A stretch of 64,000 bases of DNA from Halalkalicoccus sp. CG83. GTDB taxonomy: Archaea; Halobacteriota; Halobacteria; Halobacteriales; Halalkalicoccaceae. This document shows positions 1 through 8,560 of the stretch, in pieces; positions within the stretch are counted from its first letter, which is position 1, and each line of letters opens with the position of its first letter. Both the position numbers and the translations under genes were made by a program. The notes beneath the pieces were generated by a model. The model was not told the origin of the DNA. It made no database searches and was given only the letters and a program-made list of their open reading frames with translations. The stretch lies in contig NZ_JAZDDH010000001.1 of assembly GCF_037081715.1 (NCBI RefSeq), positions 1,736,001-1,800,000 on the forward strand, given 5' to 3'.

Positions 1-1
1 G

Positions 2-73
2 GAGCTGAAAGCGACGATCTCCCCGGAGTCGGAATCGCTCTCGGCGATACTATCCGTGATACGTCATGTCTAG
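2..73 (+). CDS. Possible C-terminal tail of a gene entering from upstream
   Basis: Frame 2 is open from the window edge to a TAG at 71-73 and gives 23 residues, mostly with G/C-ending codons as in real haloarchaeal genes. The peptide begins ELKATISPES and ends VIRHV. It is too short to assign to a family, and another frame is also open here. A TATA-like CTTATAA follows at about 86-92, consistent with a gene end followed by a new promoter. I cannot tell the product. Confidence 0.25.
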   Translation, partial: ELKATISPESESLSAILSVIRHV

Positions 74-205
74 GTCTAAGAGAAAGCTTATAACCACGCT
101 GATGGAAGACGGGAGTGGAAGCCGGAACGGCCCCCGGGTAGGGGTACTCGGGCCGTCCCGGCCCACGGAACCGATCCTACGACGTCAAGCCGATGAGCGA
201 CCGCG

Positions 206-904
206 ATGAACTTCGAGAGCTGGGAACCGATCTACGAGGCGATCCTCTCGGATCTGGGGTTCGACCGGCGGAGTGACGAACGCGCACGCGACGAACTCGC
301 CGAACTCGCCGAATCGTTCGACGAGCGCCGTCTCGTCCCCATCGAGGGGGCGACGGTCGCGGTCGCGGGCGCCGGCCCCTCGCTCGACGCGGAGCTCGAG
401 GTCGCCGCGGACGCCGACGTCGTGATCGCGGCCTCCACGGCGGCTGACCGGCTCCTCGAGGCCGGCGTCGCGGTCGACGTGATGACCACGGATCTGGACA
501 AGAATCCCGGGACGGCCCGGACGCTCTCCCACCGTGGCGTTCCGGTCGCGGCCCACGCCCACGGCGACAACCGCCCCGCGATCCGCGAGTGGGTCCCGCG
601 GTTCGATCCCGAGAACGTGCTCGCGACGACGCAGGCCGCACCCGTCGGTCCCGTACGGAACTTCGGCGGCTTCACCGACGGCGACCGGGGTGCCTTCCTC
701 GCCGACCACCTCGGCGCCGCCCGACTGGCGTTTCCCGGCTGGGACTTCGACGACCCCTCGGTGACGCCGACGAAACGCCGCAAGCTCGAGTGGGCCGAAC
801 GACTGCTCCGCTGGCTCGAGATCCGCCGAGGTGAGCGCTTTGCCGTCCTCGACGGCCGCCGCGAGGCGATCGATCCGCCGGACTCGGCGGGAGGTCCGTC
901 GTGA
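206..904 (+). CDS. mptE: 6-hydroxymethylpterin diphosphokinase, MptE-like
   Basis: This 232-residue protein matches the archaeal MptE/DUF115 family, which transfers diphosphate from ATP to 6-hydroxymethyl-7,8-dihydropterin in tetrahydrofolate/methanopterin synthesis. Visible family marks are the glycine-rich GAGPSL segment at residues 55-60, TDLDKN at 95-100, HAHGDN at 117-122 and NFGGFTDGDRG at 152-162. Length is normal for the haloarchaeal form. The ATG at 206 is the first in frame after a TATA-like box near 86-92. The protein is cytosolic and the gene appears to be transcribed alone. The assignment rests on recognised motifs, not on a search. Confidence 0.85.
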   Translation: MNFESWEPIYEAILSDLGFDRRSDERARDELAELAESFDERRLVPIEGATVAVAGAGPSLDAELEVAADADVVIAASTAADRLLEAGVAVDVMTTDLDKNPGTARTLSHRGVPVAAHAHGDNRPAIREWVPRFDPENVLATTQAAPVGPVRNFGGFTDGDRGAFLADHLGAARLAFPGWDFDDPSVTPTKRRKLEWAERLLRWLEIRRGERFAVLDGRREAIDPPDSAGGPS

Positions 905-941
905 GGAGCCTCGTTCGGCTCGACCGTCCACGACCTGTCGG

Positions 942-1130
942 TCAGTCGTCGGCGAACGCGTCGTCGGGTCCCTCGAGCGTCAACAGCTGATAGGATGTAT
1001 GGCTACAGCACGACCGGCCCTGCATTCCGAGCGGTCTGACCTCGTCGGTCGGCGTGATCTCTATCGGGGAGATGCTCCCACAGTTCGCACATCTCGCCAC
1101 TCCCTTCTCGACCTCTTCGTGTCCGCTCAT
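942..1130 (-). CDS. Small zinc-ribbon-type protein of unknown function
   Basis: A 62-residue acidic protein with a CANCGS motif near the N-terminus and a vicinal CC about 30 residues later, a likely single zinc site. I start it at the ATG at 1130 (MSGHEEVEKG) because the upstream in-frame extension is arginine-rich and unlike a haloarchaeal protein. It is convergent with the mptE homologue, 37 bases away. Many haloarchaeal genomes encode such short zinc proteins; none has a function I can name for this one. Confidence 0.6.
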   Translation of the reverse strand: MSGHEEVEKGVARCANCGSISPIEITPTDEVRPLGMQGRSCCSHTSYQLLTLEGPDDAFADD

Positions 1131-1293
1131 CGGCTCGCCGATACGCGCCCGCGAGTCATGACCGTCGTACCCTACTGGTCGGGTACGCCGTCGCGCCGGT
1201 CGAGGCACGCTCGGCGCTCGACGGCCGCCGGGCGGCGATCACGCCGCCGTGCAACGTCGCGTCTTATGTGACACACCCACGCACCCCGAACCG

Positions 1294-1590
1294 ATGCGCG
1301 CGGCTGTCCTACAGGAGTACGGCGAACCGCTGTCGATCGAGTCGGTCGATGCGCCCGACCCCGAGAGCGTCGTCGTCGACGTCGAGGCCTGCGGCATCTG
1401 CCGCAGCGACTGGCACGGCTGGCAGGGCGACTGGGACTGGCTCGGCATCCAGCCACAGCCGGGTCGGATCCTCGGCCACGAACCCGCCGGTACCGTCGCC
1501 GCCGGCGAGGACGCCGAGGACGTCTCCGAGACGCTCGAGGCGACGAGCGAGTACGACACCGTCGGCATCCCCGTGATCGACTCGTTCTGA
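1294..1590 (+). pseudogene. Internally deleted zinc-type alcohol dehydrogenase
   Basis: The first ~70 residues (MRAAVLQEYGEP, then CGICRSDWHGWQGDWDWLG and ILGHEPAGTVAA) are the GroES-like N-terminal half of a medium-chain Zn alcohol dehydrogenase, including the first catalytic Cys and the GHEPAG turn. They run directly into EDVSETLEA...TVGIPVIDSF, which is the C-terminal end of the same family. About 240 codons, covering the structural zinc site and the whole NAD-binding domain, are missing, yet the frame is intact. A 7-bp direct repeat GAGGACG (1507-1513 and 1516-1522) lies at the junction, suggesting recombination between short repeats. The 98-residue product cannot bind cofactor normally, so I call a pseudogene; a retained small protein is less likely. 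Confidence 0.8.
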
Positions 1591-1674
1591 GCGACGGCCG
1601 CGCGCTCGCGCTCCGATGGGGCGGCCGACCCCGGGCGAGTCCGCGATTCGACCGCATCCTCCCGTGCGGGCGGA

Positions 1675-2646
1675 TTACGGGACGAGAACGACCTTCCCGC
1701 TGCTCTCGCGGTTCTCGATGAACCGGTGGGCCTCGTCCGCCGCCGAGAGCGGGAACGTCTCGCCGACGCTCACCTCGAGGTCCCCCTCGGCGAACCCCTC
1801 CGTGAGATCCGAGACCGACTTCAGCACGCGGTTCGGCTCGTGTCGGAGCGCTCGCCCGAGGTGGTAGCCGATCACGGAGGCGTTCCGGAAGAACACCTCC
1901 GGAGTCTCGATCCGGCCGGGCTCCCCGCTCGCGACGCCGTAGGTCACGACCCGGCCGAACGGCACCAGCGTCTTCAGGCTCCGCTCGAACGTCTCGCCGC
2001 CGACGCCGTCGAGGACGAGGTCGACCCCCTCGCCGCTGGTGCGTTCGCGGATCTCCTCGACGAAGTCCCCTTCCGTGTAGTCGATCGGGTGGTCACAGCC
2101 CATACGGGCGGCGTGCTCGAGCTTCTCGTCGCTGCTCGCGGTGCCGAACACCTCCGCACCGGCGCGCGAGGCGAGCTGGACGGCGGCGGTCCCCACGCCG
2201 CCGGCCGCGGCGTGGATCAACACCCGCTCGCCCTCCTCGAGGCCGCCCCACTCGAACAGACAGCCGTGAGCGGTGAGAAACTGGACGGGAAAACCCGCAG
2301 CCTCCTCGAAGCTCATCCCCTCGGGGACGGGGAAGATCGACTCGGGTTCGGCGATCGCGTACTCCGCGTACCCCCCGCGATCGAGCATCGCGACGACGCG
2401 ATCCCCTGTCTGAACCGAGACGTTCTCGCCGACGGCGTCGACGGTGCCTGCCGCCTCCATCCCGGGTGTGAACGCCGGTTCCGGCCCGCCGGGGTACTCG
2501 CCGCGGCGCTGCATCACGTCGGCGAAGTTGATCCCCGCGGCCTCGACCTCGATCCGGACCTCGCCGGGACCCGGCTCCGGCCGGTCGGCCTCGGCGGGTT
2601 CGAGCACGTCGCTGTCGCCGAACTCCTCGGCTCGGATGAGCTCCAT
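1675..2646 (-). CDS. NADPH:quinone oxidoreductase (zinc-free MDR family)
   Basis: A 323-residue medium-chain reductase of the zinc-independent quinone oxidoreductase group, probably reducing quinones or enones with NADPH in the cytosol. It has the N-terminal GroES-like fold (AAGINFADVMQRRG at 37-50), no zinc ligands, and the Rossmann motif AAGGVG at 147-152. The start at 2646 (MELIRAEEFG) is chosen because a TATA-like TTTATGAA lies about 27 bases upstream, as expected of a leaderless transcript; the longer ORF start would lie within that promoter. It is divergent from the carotenoid oxygenase gene. Confidence 0.85.
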   Translation of the reverse strand: MELIRAEEFGDSDVLEPAEADRPEPGPGEVRIEVEAAGINFADVMQRRGEYPGGPEPAFTPGMEAAGTVDAVGENVSVQTGDRVVAMLDRGGYAEYAIAEPESIFPVPEGMSFEEAAGFPVQFLTAHGCLFEWGGLEEGERVLIHAAAGGVGTAAVQLASRAGAEVFGTASSDEKLEHAARMGCDHPIDYTEGDFVEEIRERTSGEGVDLVLDGVGGETFERSLKTLVPFGRVVTYGVASGEPGRIETPEVFFRNASVIGYHLGRALRHEPNRVLKSVSDLTEGFAEGDLEVSVGETFPLSAADEAHRFIENRESSGKVVLVP

Positions 2647-2738
2647 GTCGTCGGCTACGGACCCCCGATTCATAAAGACGGGACCGATCGGGACCGAGCG
2701 TGACCAGAGCTATGGCCCCCGCCGTCGTGGATCGACGC

Positions 2739-4148
2739 ATGGCCGATCACCGTCTCGGGTTCGAGTCGTTCGAGGAGGAGCCGTCGCCGACCACGCTCGA
2801 CGTCGAGGGCGAGCTTCCCGACTGGTTGACGGGCACGCTCCTTCGCAACGGTCCAGGACTGTTCGACGTCGGCGGCGAGGCGGTGACCCACTGGTTCGAC
2901 GGCCTCGCCCTACTCCGTCGCTTCCGCTTCGACGACGGCATCGAGTACTCGAGTCGCTTCCTCCGAAGCGAGGCGTACCTGGCCGCCGCTCGGGGCGAAC
3001 TCGCGTTCCGGGAGTTCGGGACGAACCCCTCACGATCGCTGCTCGATCGCGTCCGCGAGATCACGGGCGAGACGATGACCGACAACGCCTCGGTCACCGT
3101 CCGCCACCGCGACGGCGAGTTTCGGGCGGTCACCGAGACCAGTAGGGAGCTCGCGTTCGACCCCGAGGAGCTGACCACGCTCGGCGAGCGCCGTGACGCT
3201 ATCGACGCGACGGGAACGCTCGCTCACGACCACTACGACCCGCTCCAGGAGGAGCGCGTCGGCCTCGGAATCGACTTCGGGTCCCGCTCGGGCTACCTCG
3301 TCTACCGCGATCCGGACGACGGACCAACCGAGGAGATCGCGAGAATAGGGGCCGACGAGCCGGCGTACATGCACAGCTTCGCGCTCACCGATCACTACGT
3401 CGTCCTCACCGAACACCCCTTCACCGTTCCGCCGACCCGACTGCTCGGCGACCGGCCGTTCATCGAGAACTTCCGCTGGTACCCCGAGCGCGAGACGCGG
3501 TTCCTGGTGGTCGACCGACGGACCGGCGAGACGGTCGCCGCGCCGTCCGTCCCCCCGTTCTTCACGTTCCACCACGTCGACGCCTACGAGCGCGCAAGCC
3601 AACTCGTGCTCGATCTGGTCGCGTTCGAGGACCACTCGTTCGTCGAGTCGCTCGCGCTAGCGAACCTGCGCTCGCGCTCGCCCGCGATCCCCGGCGGGGA
3701 GCTTCGACGCTACCGTATCGATCTCGACGCCGAGACGGCGAGCGACGAGACGCTCTTCTCGGGACCGATCGAGTTCCCCACGATCCACTACGCCGAGGCG
3801 AACACTCACCCCTACCGATACTGTTACGGCGTCGGCAAGGAGCCGGGATCGTTCAACGACCGGCTCCACAAGGTTGACGTCGAGCACGCCACCACGGAGA
3901 CCTGGGACGAGGAGGGACTCCACCCGGGCGAGGCGCTGTTCGTCCCCGATCCCGGCGGCGAGGAGGAGGACGACGGCGTGTTGCTCTCGGTCGCGCTCGA
4001 CGTCGAGGAGGAACGCTCCTGCGTGCTCGTCCTCGACGCCGCGGGGTTCGAGGAGGTCGCTCGGGCGTACCTCCCCGACGCGCTCCCCTTCGACTTCCAC
4101 GGTGCGTTCTACCCCGACGGCGAGCGACCGATCCCGTCGATGAGCTAA
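2739..4148 (+). CDS. Carotenoid cleavage oxygenase (RPE65/CCD family)
   Basis: A 469-residue non-heme Fe(II) dioxygenase of the carotenoid cleavage family, which cuts carotenoid or apocarotenoid double bonds. The four iron-binding histidines can be placed: AHDHYDP (about 163), MHSFALTD (about 212), FHHVDAYE (about 278) and FHGAFYP (about 454). The N-terminal LRNGPG block is also typical. I start at MADHRLGFES (2739), which fits the family N-terminus; a GTG at 2700 and an ATG at 2712 are in frame upstream. The TAA stop overlaps the stop of the convergent next gene by three bases. It could make retinal for rhodopsins, but no opsin gene is present here. Confidence 0.85.
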   Translation: MADHRLGFESFEEEPSPTTLDVEGELPDWLTGTLLRNGPGLFDVGGEAVTHWFDGLALLRRFRFDDGIEYSSRFLRSEAYLAAARGELAFREFGTNPSRSLLDRVREITGETMTDNASVTVRHRDGEFRAVTETSRELAFDPEELTTLGERRDAIDATGTLAHDHYDPLQEERVGLGIDFGSRSGYLVYRDPDDGPTEEIARIGADEPAYMHSFALTDHYVVLTEHPFTVPPTRLLGDRPFIENFRWYPERETRFLVVDRRTGETVAAPSVPPFFTFHHVDAYERASQLVLDLVAFEDHSFVESLALANLRSRSPAIPGGELRRYRIDLDAETASDETLFSGPIEFPTIHYAEANTHPYRYCYGVGKEPGSFNDRLHKVDVEHATTETWDEEGLHPGEALFVPDPGGEEEDDGVLLSVALDVEEERSCVLVLDAAGFEEVARAYLPDALPFDFHGAFYPDGERPIPSMS

Positions 4149-5143
4149 GGGGCGAGCGCGTCGATCGTCGCCTCGATCTCCGCTCGCTCGGCTCCCCTGG
4201 GAAAGCCTACCGCGACCGCGTCGAGTTCATCGACGCGTTCGAACCGCTCGAGTGCCTCCCTCGCCTCCTCGGGGGTGCCCGCCGCACAGAGGTCGTCGAG
4301 CATCGCGTCGTCGATCGCCTCGAGCGCGCGTTCCCGCTCGCCGCTCCCCCACGCAGCGGCGATCTCGGCGACCTCCTCCTCGTAACCCTGCCCGGCGAGC
4401 GAGTCGCGGTAGTAGGTGCCCATGCCGCCGACGTAGAAGGCGAGGTGCTGGCGGGCGAGCCGTCGGGCACGCTCGCGGTCCTCCAGCGCGCAACAGTTCA
4501 GCGACAGCGTAACCCGTGCCTCGTTCCGATCGCGATCGCCGAGTTCGGCTCCCCGGTGGAGGTCCTCGAGGCGCTCACGGATCCCCTCGGGCGTGAAGAG
4601 GATCGCGTGCCAGCCGTCGGCGAACCGTCCGGCGAGTTCGACCGCCTTCGGCCCCATCGCTGCGACGTCGATCGGCGGGGCAGGGGTGGGCGCCTCGCCC
4701 CGGAGGCGAAAGCCCGACAGCTGGAACAGCTCCCCCTGATACTCGACGCGCTCGCCCGAGAGCACCTGCTTTACGATCTCGACGTACTCGCGGGTCCGGC
4801 GCAGTGGCCGCTCGAACTCGACGCCGTGCCAGCCCTCGATCACCGCGGGACCGCTCGGACCGACTCCCAGCCGGAACCGTCCCCCGGAGACCTCCTGGAG
4901 CGTCGCGGCCGTCTGGCCGAGCAGCGCGGGCGAGCGCGAGTAGACCGGCAGGATGCTCGACCCCAGTCCGATCGAGTCGGTGCGTTCGGCGAGCACCGTG
5001 AGGACGCTCACCGTGTCGCGACCCCAGGTCTCGGGCAGCCAGAGTCGGTCGTAGCCGTCCGCCTCGGCCCGTCGGCCGTAGGAGACGATCGGGTCGATTC
5101 CCGTCTGGGCGGCGACCGGCATGTGGACGTCGAGCGTGGTCAT
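4145..5143 (-). CDS. F420-dependent LLM-class oxidoreductase
   Basis: A 332-residue luciferase-like TIM-barrel protein; haloarchaeal members of this group use coenzyme F420. Typical segments are the AEADGYDRLWLPETW strand near residues 28-42, GLGSSILPVYSRSP near 60-73 and the GRFRLGVGPSGP loop near 88-99. The substrate is unknown. It sits 66 bases downstream of the R2lox gene on the same strand, so the two may be co-transcribed, which would put an F420 enzyme beside an oxidase of unknown substrate. Its stop overlaps that of the carotenoid oxygenase on the other strand. Confidence 0.8.
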   Translation of the reverse strand: MTTLDVHMPVAAQTGIDPIVSYGRRAEADGYDRLWLPETWGRDTVSVLTVLAERTDSIGLGSSILPVYSRSPALLGQTAATLQEVSGGRFRLGVGPSGPAVIEGWHGVEFERPLRRTREYVEIVKQVLSGERVEYQGELFQLSGFRLRGEAPTPAPPIDVAAMGPKAVELAGRFADGWHAILFTPEGIRERLEDLHRGAELGDRDRNEARVTLSLNCCALEDRERARRLARQHLAFYVGGMGTYYRDSLAGQGYEEEVAEIAAAWGSGERERALEAIDDAMLDDLCAAGTPEEAREALERFERVDELDAVAVGFPRGAERAEIEATIDALAP

Positions 5144-5209
5144 CGGGATCCTCCCCCGCGCCGTTCGTGCATACCACCAGAGCGGAGGCCGGCGACTAAA
5201 AGACGCGGG

Positions 5210-6091
5210 TCACTCCATCGCGATCCTCGGCGGATCGATGCTCGCAGTCTCGATCTGGTCCATCCTGTGGAGGTGTTTCTCCGCGGCGTAGGCGACCAGG
5301 TCGTCCTCCCCGAGGCCGGTACCCCCTTCGCTCGCGGCTGCGGTCTTCGCGACCTCCTGGGTCAGCTCCAGCAGGTCGCCGACGGTCCCGTACACCAGGT
5401 CCGCGTCGACGGCGCCGCTCTCGATCAGCGCCGTCAGCTTCGCCATCCCGAACCCGACGTGGCGTCCCTCGTCGGCGCGGATCCGTGCGAACGCCTCGAC
5501 CAGTCCCGCCAGGCGCGGGAGCCCCGGCGTTCCGCCGTCGTAGTCCGTCTGGACGGCGTAGTAGCCCGTCTGGGCGAGGATCCCCTCGACCGTGAGGTGG
5601 TAGTGACAGTACGCTCGCGCCCGGTTCTCTGGACTGTCGGTCTCGAGCAGGCGGGCCATCGCGGCCTCGTTGCGTTCGAACAGCTCGTGGTAGGCGGGGA
5701 AGAACCACCGCTCGTCGGTCGGCGAACTCCGGTCGAGTCCGCGTGCCTCCTCCGCAGGCCCGATCACCTCCCGCCAGTAGCGATCGAAGAAGTCCGCGTG
5801 TTTGGCCTCCTCGTAGAGCTGGGTCGTCACGTAGAGCTGGTCCTCGACGTCCTCGAGGACGACCGCCAGCGGCGCGAGGTCCTCGGTGACCGCCTCCTCA
5901 CCAGCGCCGAACAGCGCGAGCGTCCGCCGCAGGTCGTCGAACGTCGCCCCATCCAGCTCCTCGATCCGCTCGCGATCCGTCGAGAGGTCGATCGTCCCGG
6001 GATCCCAGTGGCGTTCGACGGCGTTCCGGAAGTACCGGTACGATCGGGACTCGACGTTCAACGCGTTTCCTCCACTCCTCGACTGACTCAT
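5210..6091 (-). CDS. R2-like ligand-binding oxidase (R2lox)
   Basis: A 293-residue ferritin-like protein of the R2lox group, related to ribonucleotide reductase R2 and, in studied members, binding a Mn/Fe centre and a fatty-acid-like ligand. The metal ligands map to E65, E95/H98 (EEAKH), E169 and E208/H211 (DEGRH). The residues that form the Val-Tyr ether cross-link in the Mycobacterium protein are also present: V68, three after the first Glu, and Y164, five before E169. No class I R1 gene lies nearby, which favours R2lox over a true R2. Substrate and partner are unknown. Confidence 0.8.
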   Translation of the reverse strand: MSQSRSGGNALNVESRSYRYFRNAVERHWDPGTIDLSTDRERIEELDGATFDDLRRTLALFGAGEEAVTEDLAPLAVVLEDVEDQLYVTTQLYEEAKHADFFDRYWREVIGPAEEARGLDRSSPTDERWFFPAYHELFERNEAAMARLLETDSPENRARAYCHYHLTVEGILAQTGYYAVQTDYDGGTPGLPRLAGLVEAFARIRADEGRHVGFGMAKLTALIESGAVDADLVYGTVGDLLELTQEVAKTAAASEGGTGLGEDDLVAYAAEKHLHRMDQIETASIDPPRIAME

Positions 6092-6168
6092 GATTATCTA
6101 TCGCATGACGTCAAGAAAAGTGTTGCCGCCGGGCGGAGCCTTTTCGTGCTCCGGTCCGAACGTCGACC

Positions 6169-6408
6169 ATGTCGATCACCCTGTACCAGCTCGACGGCTG
6201 TCCGTACTGTGAGAAGGTCGCGGACCGCCTCGACGAACTCGACGTCGAGTACGAGACCGTCTGGACCGAGGCGCTCCACTCGGGACGAGACGAGGTGAAA
6301 CGCGTCTCCGGCCAACGGGGCGTGCCGGTGCTCGTCGACGAGGAGCGCGGCGTGACGATGCCCGAGTCCGAGCGGATCCTCGAGTTCGCGGAGAAGAGCT
6401 ACGCATGA
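6169..6408 (+). CDS. Glutaredoxin-like protein
   Basis: A 79-residue thioredoxin-fold protein with the dithiol active site CPYC at residues 11-14 and the cis-proline region GVPVLVD near 51-57, closest to glutaredoxins and GST N-terminal domains. Haloarchaea use gamma-glutamylcysteine rather than glutathione (the gshA gene is at 41.6 kb), so its reductant may be that thiol. It is divergent from the R2lox gene across 77 bp and may share its promoter region. The N-terminal half is canonical and no residue is missing. Confidence 0.85.
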   Translation: MSITLYQLDGCPYCEKVADRLDELDVEYETVWTEALHSGRDEVKRVSGQRGVPVLVDEERGVTMPESERILEFAEKSYA

Positions 6409-6496
6409 GATTCCGGTCCGCTCGACCCCCGTCCCGATGACGAGGGCTCCCCATCCCTCCGGAGACGAACCGAGCGGCACACGCCGGTAATGACAG

Positions 6497-6509
6497 ATAT
6501 TATAAACGA
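6497..6509 (+). promoter_or_regulatory. TATA-like promoter of the small HTH operon
   Basis: The AT-rich stretch ATATTATAAACG lies 31-43 bases upstream of the ATG at 6540 in otherwise GC-rich DNA, the position expected of an archaeal TATA box for a nearly leaderless transcript. It would drive the two overlapping genes downstream. Confidence 0.55.
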
Positions 6510-6539
6510 ATAAGCGACGCCCGATCGACCGTTCACCCG

Positions 6540-6815
6540 ATGGGGGAACGCACCATCGACACGTCCGAACCCGCGACCGACGGTTCCGATGCGACCGTCG
6601 ATCCGTTACCGTCCAGTCTCGACTCGACCACGTCGAAACTCGTCTCCCTCTACCTGCAGATCGAGGGAGAGGCGACGATCGACGAGATTCAACGTGCGCT
6701 CCGCGTGAAGAAGATCGCGCTCTATCCGTCGCTGCGGACGCTCTCGTCGACGGGCCTCGTCCGCAGGGTCGGAACCACCTACCTCGCCCGGGAGCACGCG
6801 GAGGGGGCGGAATGA
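6540..6815 (+). CDS. Small winged-helix DNA-binding protein
   Basis: A 91-residue protein with a polar N-terminal tail of about 30 residues and then a compact winged helix (TSKLVSLYLQIEGEATIDEI, RALRVKKIALYPSLRTLSSTGLVRRVG). It resembles the TrmB/MarR-type wHTH modules common in haloarchaea. Its stop overlaps the start of the next gene (ATGA), so the two are translationally coupled. No effector domain is present; the target is unknown. Confidence 0.7.
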   Translation: MGERTIDTSEPATDGSDATVDPLPSSLDSTTSKLVSLYLQIEGEATIDEIQRALRVKKIALYPSLRTLSSTGLVRRVGTTYLAREHAEGAE

Positions 6816-7299
6816 GACCGAACCCGCGTCCGGTTCGTGCGGTTCTATGGCTCCGGACGCTGGCGCCCCACGGGATCAACGAGACCCAGACCGGGGTCAT
6901 CGATCGGCTCCGGCGGCTCGAGGCGGACGGTCGGATCGCCGGCCTCGACGTCGACGTCTGGGGGGCGTCGATGGGGATCGATCGCTCGGTCGACCGGAAT
7001 CCCTCGGACGTACACGAAGCGGTCACCGAGTTCGAGCGCTGGCGGACGACCGGGACTGTACGCTCCGGCCAGCCTTCGAACGGCGCAGTGCTCGCGTTCC
7101 CGAGGAGACACGTATCGTGCTTCCACTGCTCTGTCTCGCCGTCTACGAGGCGGAGACCATACGAGCGGTCTATCCCCACGTCAACGGTGAGGACGTTCAC
7201 ACGATCCACGACGGCGTCGACGCGCTCGAATCAATGACGCCGGGCGACGAAGGCCTGTCGGGCCGGGCGGACGGGGAGACGACACCTCCCCACCTCTGA
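6812..7299 (+). pseudogene. HTH-domain regulator broken by a one-base frameshift
   Basis: The N-terminal half is read in one frame (MRPNPRPVRAVLWLRTL to EFERW) and the rest in the next frame (ADDRDCTLRPAFERR, then PLLCLAVYEAETIRAVYPHV, ending near 7299). Joined, they resemble the haloarchaeal HTH-domain proteins of about 150 residues that carry a C-terminal LCLAVYxDGxxxxVxPH signature. The frames meet at 7040-7043, where TGGCGG would read Trp-Ala if one more G were present (TGGGCG). This is a single G deletion in a G run: either a true inactivating mutation or a sequencing error. It overlaps the upstream HTH gene by four bases. Confidence 0.75.
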
Positions 7300-7398
7300 G
7301 GATCGGCGATGACGATGCGTCGGTGTGACGTCGAGATCGGAGCTACTACTGCCGTTCCCACGGAACAGAGCGGCCCGAATCGGTTTCGCCGAGCGGGA

Positions 7399-8400
7399 CT
7401 ACTCCCGAGGCGAGGGGGCGGCCCGCTGGAGCGCGGTCTCGGCGACGTTGCCGCCGTAGTCGCCGATCCGTGACAGCGAGTCGACGATCAGCCCGAGCAG
7501 TTGGGCGTCCGACGGTTCGACCCCGCGGAGGCGGTCGTCGATCGTCCCGGCGCGTTCGTCGATCCGTTCGGTTCGCGCGAGCACGCCGGTAGCGAGCTCC
7601 GTCGCCCGCTTGCCGTCGTCGACAAGGAAGGCGTCTAGAGCGTCCTCGACGATCCCCCGGGACTCGGCCTCGAGCGCTGCGAGGGGTTCGCGGACGGGCT
7701 CGGGGAGGCGTTCGAGCTCGCGGGCGTGGGCCGCGATCTTCACCGCGTGGTCCGCGACGCGCTCGATCTGTCTGGCAGACGATCGGTAGTCGAAGCAGGC
7801 CTCGCGCCCGAGTCCGACCGTCGCCGCGGATCGCGGATCGCGAAGGACGTTCCGGAACAGCCGCGAGACGACGTACCAGAGCCGGTCGACGTCGTCGTCG
7901 CGCTCGATCACGTCGGCCGCACGGTCGTCGTCGCCCTCGAGCAGGGCGGCCATGGCGTCCTCGAGCATCGACAGCGCGAGCAGGCGCATCTGCATCACGG
8001 TGTCGTGGACCGAGAGCTCCGCCGGGTCCAGGAAGTCCCGAAGGACGACCTCGCTCTCGGTCTCGGCGCTCACCTCGAAGCCGACGAGCCGGTCGGCCGC
8101 ACGTCGGGCGGCCCGTCGCTGCTCGGCGCCGATGGAGTCGGCCTCGACGACCACCTCGGAGAACCCGTTGACGTAGAGCGTGACCAGTCGGCTCGTGAGC
8201 TCCCGCGGATCGAGACCCGCCGCGTCGATCCGGGCGCTCCCCTCGTCGTCGATCCTCGAGGGGGTCGCGATCAGGGTCTCGCCCTCCGGGAAGAACGCGA
8301 GTTCGCTCCCCGCCTCGATCCCCGAGTCGGTCGCCCATTCCTTCGGCAGTGAGACCGTGAGCGTCGAACCGCCCGTGATTTGGACCTTTCGGACCTCCAT
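7399..8400 (-). CDS. AbrB-PhoU phosphate uptake regulator
   Basis: A 333-residue fusion typical of archaea: an N-terminal SpoVT/AbrB swapped-hairpin DNA-binding domain ([22 protein letters not shown], residues about 1-45) followed by two PhoU-type three-helix repeats. It is likely a transcriptional regulator of phosphate uptake. The start at 8400 is chosen because a TATA-like GTTTATGTG lies about 26 bases upstream; a second in-frame ATG 24 bases further upstream is less likely. It is divergent from pstB, and the 368-bp region between them carries inverted repeats that it may bind. Confidence 0.85.
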   Translation of the reverse strand: MEVRKVQITGGSTLTVSLPKEWATDSGIEAGSELAFFPEGETLIATPSRIDDEGSARIDAAGLDPRELTSRLVTLYVNGFSEVVVEADSIGAEQRRAARRAADRLVGFEVSAETESEVVLRDFLDPAELSVHDTVMQMRLLALSMLEDAMAALLEGDDDRAADVIERDDDVDRLWYVVSRLFRNVLRDPRSAATVGLGREACFDYRSSARQIERVADHAVKIAAHARELERLPEPVREPLAALEAESRGIVEDALDAFLVDDGKRATELATGVLARTERIDERAGTIDDRLRGVEPSDAQLLGLIVDSLSRIGDYGGNVAETALQRAAPSPRE

Positions 8401-8421
8401 ACGTCTCCCTTCGAGCCCCTT

Positions 8422-8430
8422 CACATAAAC
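8422..8430 (-). promoter_or_regulatory. TATA-like box for AbrB-PhoU gene
   Basis: On the minus strand GTTTATGTG is centred about 26 bases upstream of the chosen ATG at 8400, consistent with a leaderless transcript. An AT stretch follows at 8435-8448. Confidence 0.5.
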
Positions 8431-8461
8431 CCTTTCAAAAATATATAGTCAGGATCACAGC

Positions 8462-8534
8462 CGATCGTATCGGTACGATCGACTCTTGTAAAGCGGCGGT
8501 TCGACGGGATCTAGGAGGGTTTCGTACCGATACG
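8462..8534. promoter_or_regulatory. Inverted-repeat operator candidates between phoU-type gene and pstB
   Basis: Two elements are visible. First, CGATCGTA (8462-8469) and TACGATCG (8474-8481) form a perfect 8-bp dyad with a 4-base spacer. Second, the 13-mer CGTATCGGTACGA at 8466-8478 recurs in exact reverse complement (TCGTACCGATACG) at 8522-8534. Such repeated sites between two divergent phosphate genes are likely binding sites for a phosphate regulator, possibly the AbrB domain of the adjacent protein. Binding itself is inferred, not shown. Confidence 0.55.
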
Positions 8535-8560
8535 TCGTGCTGTAGGTCGATATATTGTAG

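Noticed and set aside
4445-6298. A 617-codon plus-strand open frame
   Set aside because: It is antisense to the F420 oxidoreductase and R2lox genes, is arginine/leucine-rich and has no recognisable domain; a GC-bias shadow.
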